A DNA stretch of 64,000 nucleotides, from positions 3,844,001-3,908,000 of the forward strand of contig NC_009092.1 of assembly GCF_000016065.1 (NCBI RefSeq), given 5' to 3'. The DNA is from Shewanella loihica PV-4. GTDB lineage: Bacteria; Pseudomonadota; Gammaproteobacteria; Enterobacterales; Shewanellaceae. Position numbers and translations under genes: made by a program. Position 1 is the first letter of the stretch. Every line of letters starts with the position of its first letter. The notes below the pieces were generated by a model. The model made no database searches. It saw only the letters and a program-made list of their open reading frames with translations, and was not told the origin of the DNA. Of the stretch, positions 27,801 through 37,000 are shown piece after piece.

Positions 27801-29455
27801 TTCAAGTCGCCATAGTATTCCTGGGTATACCAGAAGGTACAATCATCCACAGGATCCACGCTCATGGTGCTGTAGTCACCCCAGCGACCGTTGGCGCCGC
27901 GTTGTGAACTACCACCGGCTACCAGCTCGTTTTCACCCTGTGGCATGGTATTTAGGGGATCCGATGCCAGACGGCCGGTATAACGTACCGACGGATAGGT
28001 GTTAGGGCCAGAGACTGTGTAACCCAGGGCGATGTTGCCCACGGCGTCCATGGCGACACTGCCCATCCAGCGGGTATCGCCATCAGGCGCGTAGCTGCTC
28101 TGCTGGTGAACCGTCGGCGTGGTGCTTGGGTTGCGGATCTCGTACCAACGTGGGCTCCAGCGGTTGGTATCGGCGTCACCGGTAAACACTGTGTGGTTGA
28201 GCACCATGGCCTCGTGATCGCCAAAGTTACGATAGGCGAGACGGAACATGAGACGATAAGGAATACGGTCCAGATAGTCTTCGCTGCTCACGTCAGGCTG
28301 AGGAATACAGCCGCCCTTACAGCCACTGAACTCCATGCCGGTCACCGGCAACATGGCGATCTGCTCGAAGGTAGACTGCTCTGGATTTTGCCAATCTGTC
28401 TTGAAGGCCCAGATATGCAGCTCATCGGTGGCAGGCCCCTGGCTGTCATCGATAGGTTGCACGAAGTAGTTTGGTGCGCCTTCGGGTGGCGGCGTCAGAC
28501 CATCGAGGTCGGCCGGTAGCATACCGCCCAGCTCTGGTGCAGGATCGTCGAAGTAGACCATGCGGGCTGGTTCGCCGCGCAGCATCTTCTCACGCTCGAA
28601 CACCACGGCGCCGGCGCCGCCCCACTGATCTTCACGACCATCGAGGTAGAATTGGTTCACCGACATATAGTAACCGTCTGGCCACACACCGAAGTGCGGG
28701 TAGTCGTTCATCTTGATGTCGCTGATCTTAAAGTCATACAGGTGCCATTCACCGGTAGGATCCGGCGTCTTAGACACGGCGACACACTCGTGGTAGTCAG
28801 ACTGGTTGATGGCGAACTGGCTCATCATCCAGCGATCCGCCAGGGAATCGTAGAGCACGATAGGGTCACCATCGTTGTTCTGGGCACAGATGCCCCCCAG
28901 GCTCTTCCAAATCGCATTGGTGGGCGTTGGCGGGATCAGTTGATTGCCCTGCTTGTCCCAGATGGCGAAAGAGACGTTAACCATCTGCACATAGTGATTC
29001 GGGCCGACATCGCCTGTGGTATCGGGCGGGGCAACACGGTTGATATTGTCGATGCCGTCGAAGCTCATCAGCGGCGATGGCATGTTGTCGCCGAGGAAGT
29101 CACGCTGCACGGGATCGGCTGCGCCCAGGGCTAGGACGCCCATCGTCTTATTGGATTTGCTCAGGCCAGAGGCGCTCTTACCCATGCCACCAACGAAGGG
29201 GAGTTCGAAGTTTTGGATGATTTCGCTGGTCTTACGGGTGGTTTCACCGGACGCCGAATCCATCTTACCGCGCACAAGACGTGCCTTGGTATCTTTGCTC
29301 AAGTTGAGCGCAATATCGCGCAGCGCAGGGATAGTGACGTTATTAACAGACTTACTAACCACAGGTGCTGACGCAGCAGCCTGGGCGTGATTCACCGCCA
29401 TCAGGCTGACAAAGCCGAGACACAGGCTGTTGTATAATGTTGACTTTTTGAACAT
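24848..29455 (-). CDS. Giant secreted multidomain protein 2 with GlyGly-CTERM
   Basis: The product has 1535 residues, starting at ATG 29455 after AGGAGGC, with a signal peptide ending NHAQA. It has the same domain order as the protein at 19407-23945: the uncharacterised N-terminal module (DTTGDVGPNHYVQMVN, DPIVLYDSLADRWMMSQF, HFGVWPDGYYMSVNQF), carboxypeptidase-regulatory-like domain, choice-of-anchor-J-like domain (DGETFPPAGWTVVND), a second regulatory-like domain, a propeller region (NGVVFDQSTGDLWINNLG), a Calx-beta domain (VTHYEANEADGTVTLTVSR) and a C-terminal Gly-Gly, Leu-rich, Arg-rich tail. The two genes arose by duplication and have diverged considerably. It is likely exported by type II secretion and trimmed by rhombosortase. 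Function unknown. Confidence 0.88.
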   Translation of the reverse strand: MFKKSTLYNSLCLGFVSLMAVNHAQAAASAPVVSKSVNNVTIPALRDIALNLSKDTKARLVRGKMDSASGETTRKTSEIIQNFELPFVGGMGKSASGLSKSNKTMGVLALGAADPVQRDFLGDNMPSPLMSFDGIDNINRVAPPDTTGDVGPNHYVQMVNVSFAIWDKQGNQLIPPTPTNAIWKSLGGICAQNNDGDPIVLYDSLADRWMMSQFAINQSDYHECVAVSKTPDPTGEWHLYDFKISDIKMNDYPHFGVWPDGYYMSVNQFYLDGREDQWGGAGAVVFEREKMLRGEPARMVYFDDPAPELGGMLPADLDGLTPPPEGAPNYFVQPIDDSQGPATDELHIWAFKTDWQNPEQSTFEQIAMLPVTGMEFSGCKGGCIPQPDVSSEDYLDRIPYRLMFRLAYRNFGDHEAMVLNHTVFTGDADTNRWSPRWYEIRNPSTTPTVHQQSSYAPDGDTRWMGSVAMDAVGNIALGYTVSGPNTYPSVRYTGRLASDPLNTMPQGENELVAGGSSQRGANGRWGDYSTMSVDPVDDCTFWYTQEYYGDLNAGDIDWMTRIGSFKFPNCTTGPQGTLVGTVTGVEGKPLANAMVKAGAVTAFTDENGHYEVTMPVGSYDVSVRAYGYQEAKHADLAIAEDSEQTLSDSLSPLPLVTLTGKVVDNSGHGWPLAAKLALAGELAPNFELMNDPATGEFSVEVYQGWGYKITASTALNGYNEKSLDFVASDTQIANGVTLALDVNNSVCSAPGYKAYGIVEDFDGETFPPAGWTVVNDATGDDIEWRTNTAWDRPNFTGGSGKSAAVDNDRYGWGKYDTSLVSPSIQVSALEDSTALQFKLDFVGGIFGGSMVDLDISVDGGAWKTLLSYPDTTRERLVDYDLAGEVAGATEFRLRWHYHHIYGDTKQWDNWAQVDDISIARGCSSVEGGLVAGTITDFNTQLPVANVEIVDGLGNKAVSDHQGQYVIFSAEGEQQINLHQAGYADVNENVSVTADDVTAKDFSVKAGRLSSETETIELAVTSGRNLSETFEIQNSGSNDLTFKLGEINAPLAAPVEGPKLAIGGRKFGPKNLWDLTTRKIRVPYILPQADLEESQVVQSWAVDLVASNGVVFDQSTGDLWINNLGVFGGDDKVYRFKQDGTKTEDKIDLHPLMTTRGAHAGMTYNSRTGKLWQIMVGGERCIYELDPVEKQATGKRLCPDVTTSQRGLAYDAVNDQFFSGSFIDGLIHRFGSDGTLLESTDVGLPIAGLAFNPTSQHLFVATNSFKPMDIDIYILDVANDYQVIGGYAIDGRADGGGSGLTIDCQGHLWALDIEAQQLFEIESGETGVCDFQDVNWLSLQPNVGDLSVAGNQQVTLDVDAANMAPGEYEVQVLLNSNSPYKMQSIPVKLTVNERVPGVLGFAVTHYEANEADGTVTLTVSRQGGSDNALTLEYRTLDATAKAGEDFEAAWGVIKWDDMDMADKTISVKLLSDDVEESMESFSVALSQPTGGATLNSATIATVELEDKKSSGGSLGPVLLLLLGVGSLFNRRQARRS

Positions 29456-29579
29456 AGTCAAAAGCCTCCTAGTTATTTTATTACTACCAAAATTGCACCT
29501 TAAGTCCGTGTTACCCACTTAGCATCGATGCGAATTTTTGTCGTTTGAGTGTGGTTGGTTCGTATACACAAGCTGTTTC

Positions 29580-29585
29580 ACACTA
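29580..29585 (-). promoter_or_regulatory. -10-like element of giant gene 2
   Basis: TAGTGT on the reverse strand begins 18 bases after the operator, the spacing shared by all three copies. Confidence 0.55.
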
Positions 29586-29602
29586 CAGGCAGAAATAAAT
29601 AA

Positions 29603-29624
29603 CCAACTGACAAAGATCAGTTTG
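29603..29624 (-). promoter_or_regulatory. 22-bp inverted-repeat operator, copy 2 (giant gene 2)
   Basis: Reads CAAACTGA, TCTTTG, TCAGTTGG toward the giant gene at 29455, one base different from copies 1 and 3 in the distal half-site. It is about 148 bases before the start codon. Confidence 0.8.
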
Positions 29625-29856
29625 GCGAAAAAAAGCGCCGGCTCACTCGGCTCGGCACGCAGGAACGCCGTCGCCAGAGCCGATTGGCTTGAACTCGCGG
29701 CTGACCGAGCAGGCAAAAAATTGAGCAAGAAGTTCGAGACAGAAGATTGAGATAGAAGATTAAAATGGAGAATTCGATGTAACGAAAACTATCTTAGCTT
29801 AGAAAGCCAAGACGGTTAGCGAATGAATGAGTAGGTGGTGAGGCGGACGCCCTAGG

Positions 29857-30480
29857 TCAGGCGTCTGAAGACTTGATCAACGTGATGTCGTGTACCAGTT
29901 CGGCCAGGGAGTCGCAGGTCATCTTCTCCATCACCCGGGCGCGGTGGATCTCCACGGTGCGTTGACTCAGCTCAAGCTCGATGGCGATAAGCTTGTTGGA
30001 TTTCCCCATGACGATATTGTCGAGGATCTCCCGCTCACGTCCGGTAAGAGTCGCCAGGCGTTCTTTTATCTGACTCAGCTGCTGATGCACCAGACGCAGC
30101 TGCGCCTCCTGCTCCAGCGCCAGATTGATGCGATCCAGCAGCTCCTGATCGCGAAACGGCTTGGGGATGAAGTCGAAGGCGCCTTGGCGCATCGCCTTGA
30201 CCGCCATGGGCACATCGCCATGACCGCTGATGAAGATGATAGGTAGGGATACCTGACGCTCGTTTAGCTTCTGCTGCAGCTCCATGCCGCTCATCTTGGG
30301 CATGCGCACGTCCAGCACCAGACAGCCTCTCATCTGCGGCGAATAGTCGTCGAGAAACTCCTGCGCCGAGCAGTACAGCTTGCAGGGTAGGCCGACGGAC
30401 TCCATCAGGAAGGCCATCGCCTCGCGGATCGCCTCGTCGTTATCGACAATGTATACGGTTTGCTCTATTTGTTGCGCCAT
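29857..30480 (-). CDS. FixJ/TtrR-type response regulator
   Basis: The product has 207 residues. The receiver domain has IVDNDEA, the phospho-acceptor CLVLDVRMPKMSG (Asp57), FISGHGDVPMAV and the Lys in IPKPF. A C-terminal LuxR/FixJ HTH (TGREREILDNIVMGKSNKLIAIELELSQRTVEIHRARVMEKM) follows. It is very close in type to TtrR and FixJ. No kinase is adjacent; the FixL-like kinase at 17274-18770 is the likely partner, and the ttr operon at 34-39 kb is an alternative target. It is divergent from the TonB receptor gene, with one operator copy between them. Confidence 0.92.
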   Translation of the reverse strand: MAQQIEQTVYIVDNDEAIREAMAFLMESVGLPCKLYCSAQEFLDDYSPQMRGCLVLDVRMPKMSGMELQQKLNERQVSLPIIFISGHGDVPMAVKAMRQGAFDFIPKPFRDQELLDRINLALEQEAQLRLVHQQLSQIKERLATLTGREREILDNIVMGKSNKLIAIELELSQRTVEIHRARVMEKMTCDSLAELVHDITLIKSSDA

Positions 30481-30612
30481 CGGCTCATAGGGTCTCGTTT
30501 TGTTATCTATCTAGGGTATTGCATCGAACTGGGTGAATTCAATCTAATTTTCCCGCACATCTGTCGCCCCGCCCCTCAGGCCCATTTACTTGCCTAGGAA
30601 AAATAGTTTTGC

Positions 30613-30634
30613 CCAACTGATCTTTGTCAGTTGG
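30613..30634 (+). promoter_or_regulatory. 22-bp inverted-repeat operator, copy 3 (TonB receptor gene)
   Basis: CCAACTGA, TCTTTG, TCAGTTGG, a perfect 8-bp inverted repeat identical to copy 1 and oriented toward the receptor gene. It lies 52 bases before the receptor ATG and about 130 bases before the response regulator start on the other strand. Confidence 0.85.
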
Positions 30635-30651
30635 CCGGGCCAGCGCCTTGC

Positions 30652-30657
30652 TAAGGT
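30652..30657 (+). promoter_or_regulatory. -10-like element of the TonB receptor gene
   Basis: TAAGGT starts 18 bases after the operator, matching the spacing at copies 1 and 2. The proximal half-site thus covers the -35 region. Confidence 0.55.
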
Positions 30658-30686
30658 ATGCCCCTAAGCACACTGGAGTAAGCCGC

Positions 30687-32579
30687 ATGTCTTTATCTTT
30701 GAACAGAATCACTTCATCGATACTCACATCGCTCCTCGTGTTGACCTCTTCATCGGGGTTGGCCGCGCAGTCGATTGAACGTATCACCATCAATGGCAAC
30801 AGGAATGCCACTCAGAGTCCTGTTGCCACGACGGCGAACGTCAATACCCTTAATCCGGACGACAGCGATTCGACCCCGACTAACCTAGCACGTTTGTTGC
30901 ATTCCGTTCCCGGAATTAGTTTTGTCGGCCAGGGAGGGCTTTTTCAAACCGTCGGACTCAGGGGGATGTCCCGTTGGCGAGTGCCAACCTTTATCGGTGA
31001 CATTCCGCTCTACACAGAACGCCGGGCCGGAACGACAGCTTCATTCATACCGCCGCAATTTCTCGAATCGGTCAATGTGATCAAGGGGCCCTCCTCCACC
31101 TACTATGGCTCAGGAGCCCTGGGTGGTCTGGTGCAGCTCAACCCCAAGCACGCCCACAATGTGGCGGCCAGCCTGACCCTGACCGATGCCAAGTATGATC
31201 AGCAGACCCTGGAAGCCGGTAACGAGCAGTGGTCCGTGGCGTTGTCGAGACAACACGCCGGCAATAGCGAAGATGTGCAGGGCAACACCCTATATGATCA
31301 TTTCGACCAGCAATCTGCGCTGATCGATCACCACTGGGCATTCGACAATGGCCTGGAGAGCGACACCTTTTACCTCTACAGCAATGGCGACGACATAGGT
31401 AAGTCCAGCAAGGACTATCCCAACAAGAAGATCGTCTCCTACCCGGACGAGCAGCACCACCTGCTGCAATGGCGCCTGACACGGCCTCACGACTGGAGCC
31501 TGAGCCTGTTCGCCCACGACCAGAGCCTGGAGACTGAGACCATACGCCCGGCAAAACGGGTCAACACTGTCAGTAACGAGTCGCTGGATCTTGGTGGTCA
31601 CTGGGTCAAGGAGTGGCAAGGCGGCGACTTCAATGGCCGCTGGGGCGCCGATTATATCGCACGTCGTGGCGTCAAGGCTTCGGAGTTCGAGCGGTCGCTG
31701 AAAAATGACAGCACCAGCCAGCAGCAGAATATCGATGCCAGCCAGGATGAATACGCCCTATTTGCCGACGCCAGCACTCAACTGGATAGCTGGCAACTGG
31801 TGGCGGGGATGCGCGCCGCGCGCTATCAACAGTCCGGCGAGGGGGCAGAGGATCACTCAGACACCGCCGTCACCGGATTTATCGGCGCCGTCTATACCCG
31901 CGGCGAGCAGCAGGAGTGGAAGATTAACCTGGGCAACGCCTACCGCTTCCCTTCGCTGACCGAACACTACTACAGCGGCAGCACGGGACGTGGCACCATA
32001 GTGGCCAATAGCGACCTAGTGCCAGAAAAATCCACCACGGCCGAGCTGACCCTCACCGATGTCTATGGCGACTTCGCCTGGCAGCTGGCGGCCTACTACT
32101 CACGCGTCAGCGACTATATCGAGCGCGTCAGCATCGCCGAGGAGACGCTCAGCTATCGCAACGTCGACAGCGGCAGCATCAAGGGGCTGGAATATCGCAT
32201 CGACTGGCGCCCCAGCGAGCAGTTTACCCTGGGTAGCACGGGCCAGTGGATAGACGCCGTCAGCGACGAGGGCGATCGCCTGGCCGATGCCGGTCGCAAC
32301 GAGCTTGGCGTCAACATGGAATACAGATGGTCTGACTTTAGTTTCAGCACAGGCTATCGCTACCTGGCACCGGTCAAGGAGCCCGCCTCGGGCGAGCTGA
32401 CCCGCGATGCCGCCAACCTGGTCGAGGCCGCCATGCGCTATCAGATCACCCCGAACCTGTCGGCAAAGGTGTGGAGCGAGAACCTCACCAACGAGAGCTA
32501 CTTCTATAGCAGCGACGAGTTAGCGACCCTGGCTCGGGGCAGGCAGTTTGGCATCACCCTGAGCTATCAATTTCAGTAA
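30687..32579 (+). CDS. TonB-dependent outer membrane receptor
   Basis: The product has 630 residues. The ATG at 30687 follows GGAGTAAG and opens a signal peptide ending SGLAAQ. A plug domain (about residues 50-160) shows LARLLHSVPGISFVGQGG, VGLRGMSRWRVPTFIGDIPL and VIKGPSSTYYGSGALGGLVQL; the 22-strand barrel follows, ending with an ITLSYQFQ strand. NAYRFPSLTEHYY and GLEYRIDWRP are typical of heme/siderophore-type receptors, but the substrate cannot be told. It carries the same promoter operator as the two giant genes, so it may import what their products bind or release. Confidence 0.9.
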   Translation: MSLSLNRITSSILTSLLVLTSSSGLAAQSIERITINGNRNATQSPVATTANVNTLNPDDSDSTPTNLARLLHSVPGISFVGQGGLFQTVGLRGMSRWRVPTFIGDIPLYTERRAGTTASFIPPQFLESVNVIKGPSSTYYGSGALGGLVQLNPKHAHNVAASLTLTDAKYDQQTLEAGNEQWSVALSRQHAGNSEDVQGNTLYDHFDQQSALIDHHWAFDNGLESDTFYLYSNGDDIGKSSKDYPNKKIVSYPDEQHHLLQWRLTRPHDWSLSLFAHDQSLETETIRPAKRVNTVSNESLDLGGHWVKEWQGGDFNGRWGADYIARRGVKASEFERSLKNDSTSQQQNIDASQDEYALFADASTQLDSWQLVAGMRAARYQQSGEGAEDHSDTAVTGFIGAVYTRGEQQEWKINLGNAYRFPSLTEHYYSGSTGRGTIVANSDLVPEKSTTAELTLTDVYGDFAWQLAAYYSRVSDYIERVSIAEETLSYRNVDSGSIKGLEYRIDWRPSEQFTLGSTGQWIDAVSDEGDRLADAGRNELGVNMEYRWSDFSFSTGYRYLAPVKEPASGELTRDAANLVEAAMRYQITPNLSAKVWSENLTNESYFYSSDELATLARGRQFGITLSYQFQ

Positions 32580-32956
32580 GCAGAGTTAACCCCTGAGGTC
32601 GGCGTCAAGAGACGGGCACCCACCTCTTTTAACCTTAGCTATACTCCCAAAGCATGGATGCTTCTTTTTTTTAAGGCTTGCTAGTCAAGCCCATTAGCTC
32701 GCCCTTATCTCCGGCGTTTCCAGCGACTATTTTGGAGACCTTTTTAATTGAATACTCGTCTATTAAATATTCACCTATTAAAAATGTTTATGACTTGGAT
32801 TTGAGCGCCATTATCGCCTTTAAAAAATAATTGTCCGGGCCATTAGGCTTTAGTCGATAAAAGCCAACCTGACACACAGAATTGCCAGGCCAATTTGTTT
32901 GATGCCTAGGTAAAATGGTAAAAATTAACCAATAAAAACCGTTAATTCCTCTCCCC
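32580..32956. other. Intergenic region between TonB receptor and LysR genes
   Basis: A terminator-like hairpin sits at 32650-32672; the remainder is AT-rich and probably holds the LysR gene promoter. No gene is seen. Confidence 0.5.
32650..32672 (+). terminator. Terminator of the TonB receptor gene
   Basis: AAGCAT and ATGCTT flank a two-base centre, followed by C and eight T residues. Confidence 0.7.
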
Positions 32957-33919
32957 ATGAATATTGATAAACTCGATTATCATTCGCTGATCATTTTCGA
33001 ATCCATCAGTCGTCACTTGAATGCAGGCCTGGTCGCCAATGAGCTGGGGATGAGCATCTCTTCGGTCAGCCGTCACCTTGGCATACTGCGCGATATCTTT
33101 AAGGACGTACTCTTCATCCGCCGGGCACAAGGGTTTGTCTTATCAGACAAAGCCATACAACTCCTGCCTTACATCAAGCAGTTGCTCCATGACTATCAGG
33201 TGATCAAACACAACCATATTCATTTCAATCCGCTCACCGCCCGGGGCCACTTTAAGATCTACGCCTATAACGAATTCACCTATGTGATCAACAAGGTGAT
33301 TCATCAATATATATTGCCTCAGGCGCCTAATTTAACCTTCGAGGTGCGCACCCTCTCCAGCGACTGTAGCCGCGCCATAGAACATGGCGAGATTGACTTT
33401 GCCGTCGTCTACGAAAGGTTTAAAGATCACAAGATCATCTGTGAGATGTTTTCCCCCACCGAGGAGCTGTTTTTAATCGCCAAGGAGGGACATGCGGTAT
33501 TTGAAGATGAATTTACCTTGGCCAACTTATGCCAATATGATTATTTCGCCCTGGATAATTATAACGATCTGCCCATGCCGCTACTGGAACAACTGGGTAA
33601 GACGGAAGGCAAGGCGGTTAACGTGCTCGGTGCCACAGACAATATCGCCGCCCTGAGCCGTCATATTCTCGATGGACGCGCCATCTCCATGAGCTGTAAC
33701 GTCTTCACCCGCGAGTTTTATTCGCTGATCAAGGGAATACGAACCGCCACACTACCAAGCGCTCTCACCGAACGCCTACTCAAGCAGATCACCGTTGGTC
33801 GCACGGTCGGCAATTACCTCATCTACTCGGAGATCAACCAGTCTCCCACCCACCACTGGCTCAAGCAGCAGCTATTTAACGGCATACGTGATGAGTGGTA
33901 TCTGGCCATGGGCCGCTAA
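32957..33919 (+). CDS. LysR-family transcription regulator
   Basis: The product has 320 residues. An N-terminal winged HTH (DYHSLIIFESISRHLNAGLVANELGMSISSVSRHLGILRDIF) is followed by a substrate-binding-type effector domain (from about residue 95: GHFKIYAYNEF). It is convergent with the ttr operon, which lies just downstream, so it could regulate it, but LysR proteins more often control a divergent gene and the upstream neighbour is the TonB receptor. The effector is unknown. Confidence 0.87.
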   Translation: MNIDKLDYHSLIIFESISRHLNAGLVANELGMSISSVSRHLGILRDIFKDVLFIRRAQGFVLSDKAIQLLPYIKQLLHDYQVIKHNHIHFNPLTARGHFKIYAYNEFTYVINKVIHQYILPQAPNLTFEVRTLSSDCSRAIEHGEIDFAVVYERFKDHKIICEMFSPTEELFLIAKEGHAVFEDEFTLANLCQYDYFALDNYNDLPMPLLEQLGKTEGKAVNVLGATDNIAALSRHILDGRAISMSCNVFTREFYSLIKGIRTATLPSALTERLLKQITVGRTVGNYLIYSEINQSPTHHWLKQQLFNGIRDEWYLAMGR

Positions 33920-33937
33920 AAAGAAAAAACTCTATCT

Positions 33938-33962
33938 ATCAAAGCTAAGGATAAATAGAGTA
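33938..33962 (-). terminator. Terminator of the ttr operon side
   Basis: ACTCTAT and ATAGAGT pair across an imperfect 14-base interval, and on the reverse strand the hairpin is followed by TTTTTTCTTTTT. It lies beyond the end of ttrA and just after the LysR gene. Confidence 0.55.
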
Positions 33963-34061
33963 TCTAGGTAAAACCTTGGTCGCTAAGACAGGAGATGGGG
34001 GCAAGAGTGTCCTATCCGAGTGATTGACGACAAAGGCGGCCTAACAACAGCGTAATAAGAT

Positions 34062-34090
34062 GCGCCGCCTCGAAATGACGCGGCGCTTTC
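34062..34090. terminator. Hairpin between LysR and ttrA
   Basis: GCGCCGC pairs with GCGGCGC around an 11-base loop and is followed on the + strand by TTTCTTT. It lies seven bases beyond the ttrA stop. Confidence 0.6.
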
Positions 34091-34096
34091 TTTGGG

Positions 34097-37000
34097 TCAG
34101 ACCTTACGGATCGCCACAGGCACACCATGTCTGGCGGTCGAACCAAAGGTTCGGTCCCGGTAGAGGCTGGCGCCCTTACGGCTAGGATCCACTATGTTGA
34201 AGGGGTTAGGACAGACACCCGTTCCTCTCGATGGAATGCCGGGAATCACCTGGCCATCCACCTCCAGATCGCTGGCGCCGAAGCACCAGTGGCCATAACC
34301 CATGCCCACCACTATGGTGTTGCGAGCCACCGTCTTATCGGCCTGCACTATCCCCTCGATATGTTTCCCCTTAGGAGACAGCACCTGCGCCCTATCGCCA
34401 TCCTTGATGTCGAACTTGGCGGCATCATCCTCGTGCAGATGGATATAGTTGGTCTCACCCAGGGCCGTGATGCGTGGCAGCGCCACAGAATAAGGGCTAC
34501 GAAGATGCAGCTTGAAGGTCGACAGGTTAAAGGGATACTCATTCACCTTCCACAGCGCACGCACCGCCGAGCCGTCCCAGAAGCGATCCACATCATAGAC
34601 GGGTTGGCCGTCGTTATACTCGCCACTGTAGGAGTCTTTCACCCGGGCCAGGGACTCGTTGTACACCTGGAACTGAGTGTCCATGCGCATCATGGGGTTG
34701 AAAAACTCCCCTTCGTAACGCTCATCCACCCGCTCGTAACGTCCCCCACGGGTCAGCATGTAGGCGGTCGGCCCCACCTCCTCGGGCTTGAGTCTGGCCT
34801 TGAACAGCGGCAGCACACGATCCACGCTGGTAAAGGCGATATCTTCCTCCGTGGGCGATGGCAGCACAGATCCTGTGTGAGCGATATTGGCAAACAGCGG
34901 CACATAGAAGTCGGCCGGCTCATGAATCGGTAAGTCGCGTCCCTCGATGTCCTTAAACGCCTTGTCACCAAAGCCTGGCAAGCCTATCGCCTTGCTGATA
35001 TCGATCAAGAACTGCTCCATGTTGACCTCTTGGCCATGGGCTGTCTTGACGTTACGCGAAGCCACCACGGGCACACAGGCCACGTCGCCGACAAACTCGC
35101 TGCCCCACATGCGTGAGTTGGCCCACTGCTCATACTGCAATGAGTCAGGCACTATATAGTCGGCGAACACATTGGTCTCGTTGATATAGGGATCCAGGGC
35201 GATGATTAGCCCCAGCTGCTTAGGATCTCTGATGGAGTCCTCCACCTGATCCTGCAGGCCTGAGCAGCCATAGATGGGGTTGGTTGCCCAGGTGATCCAG
35301 GCCTTGAACTGGAACGGGTTCTTGTTGGCATGGGCCACCAGCAGCTCGCCGCTGTTATCCTGCACAAAGGTGTTGTTCCAGGGCTGCTCCGCCGGGTAAG
35401 GGTTTATCCCCTTGGCCAGCTTCTGTTGATACTCATGGCTCAGCTCATAATCGCCGGAGCGCTCGGCGTTATAGCCGGTCAACGAGGTGTGCTCAAAATC
35501 CATCAGGTTATAGAGAGGGCCATCGTAGATGTCGTACATGGCGGCGTAGCCCACGCCCCCCATGTGCATCATGCCGCCCTTAGCGTTATGGGCGCCAACC
35601 AGAGTGCCCAGCATGATCATGGCGAAGGTAAACTGACCGCCGTCTGAGGCATTACAGCCGGTACAGGTCTCAATAGCCACGCTACGCCCGTGGGAGGTGA
35701 ACTCCTTAGCCAACTCCTCTATTTTGGCCACAGGGATGCCGCAGCGCTCGGAGAGCAGGCGCATCGGATAGCCGTTCACCCTCTGCTTAAGCAGTGAGAA
35801 GGCTGTCTCCACCTGCAGCTCGACGCCATTACCGATCGCCAGTTTGCCCTTATAGAAGAGCTCGGCCGGTTGTTCGCTCTCGCCTGTCACCAGCTGACCC
35901 GTAGCCTTGTCGATCACCATCTTGATCTCGGCCTCGCCCACGCCACAAGCTTCGGCGGTCAGGAACTGGTTATACAGGGGATGACCAGGCTCTTTCACCA
36001 CCAGATAGGTGGCGTTGGTGTAGTTGATCTCGCCGATGGCATCGGCGCAGGCCTGGCTGGGCGCCTCAAGATAGGCACGGCGATAGCGATCATGATTGAT
36101 GATGTATTGCATCATAGCGAACATCAGCGCGGTATCGCCGCCCGAGACGATGGGCAGCCACTCGCCCTGGCCGTTATCCACCTCTGAGGTTAAGGAGCGC
36201 AAGATGGGATCGACCACCACATACTTAAAATCGGGGCGATCGCTACGGGCCTTGGCCAGGCGGCGCGAGCCCACGTTGAGACCGTTGCCACTGAGCCCAG
36301 GGTTGGTGCCTATGAAGATGGCAAACTTGGTCTCTTCATAGTCCACCTGAGGCAAGGCCATCTCGTCGACAGCATCGAAACAACCCAGGGCGCAACCCGC
36401 CACCTGTTGGTGACCACAGTAGGAGTCTTTATTGCCTATGTTGGGTGTGCCCCAGGACTCCTTGACGAAGCGGTGTAAAAAATCGGCCCGAGCCCCCTGC
36501 TCAGAGGAGGTAGAGACCAGCAGTTGATTCTTCACCGGACCGAAATCTGGATAACGCGGATTGGCCAGCGCAGGATTATCATGAATCGCCCTCAGCCCCT
36601 CGACCTTGCCCTCGCCAAACAGATCGCCGCCCTCAATCACCTCCTTGAGCAGCTGCTCATAGGAGATGCTCTGCCAGCGATTCTCACCTCGCTTGCCCAC
36701 CCGCTTGAGGCACTGGGTGATACGGTGCTTATCCTCGAACGCATCGGGCACCGCATTACCGCGGCCACACAGAGTAGCGCGATTGCTTTGGCTCAGGCCG
36801 CTGACGGCGGAGAGTTGTAACATCGCCTCCTTAGGCGGCGTCTCCATGGTAAAGGGCTGGCCTGCGTTATTGGTCAGGGTATAGGGATTACCCACGGCGC
36901 GTAGCACCTTGTCTGTCTTGTTGTCTATGCTGACCCGAGCACCGCAGACGTTAAAGCAACCGAAACACTTGGAGAAGGCGAAACGCTGCTCAGGGTTTTC

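Larger units (their letters stand above)
29456..29856. other. Intergenic region upstream of giant gene 2
   Basis: It holds the promoter of giant gene 2 (operator 29603-29624, -10-like 29580-29585) and the 3' flank of the response regulator gene. A short GTATACACAAGC stretch (29562-29573) has an inverted near-match in the promoter region of giant gene 1 (24058-24071). No gene is seen. Confidence 0.5.

Noticed and set aside
24058-29573. GCTTGTGTGTATAC and GTATACACAAGC near the two giant genes as a second operator
   Set aside because: They are in opposite orientation, differ in length and are absent at the TonB promoter; kept only as a note.
30613-30634. Sigma-54 promoter after the operator at the TonB gene (TTGGCC then CTTGC)
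   Set aside because: The GG to GC spacing does not fit -24/-12, and the other two copies lack it.
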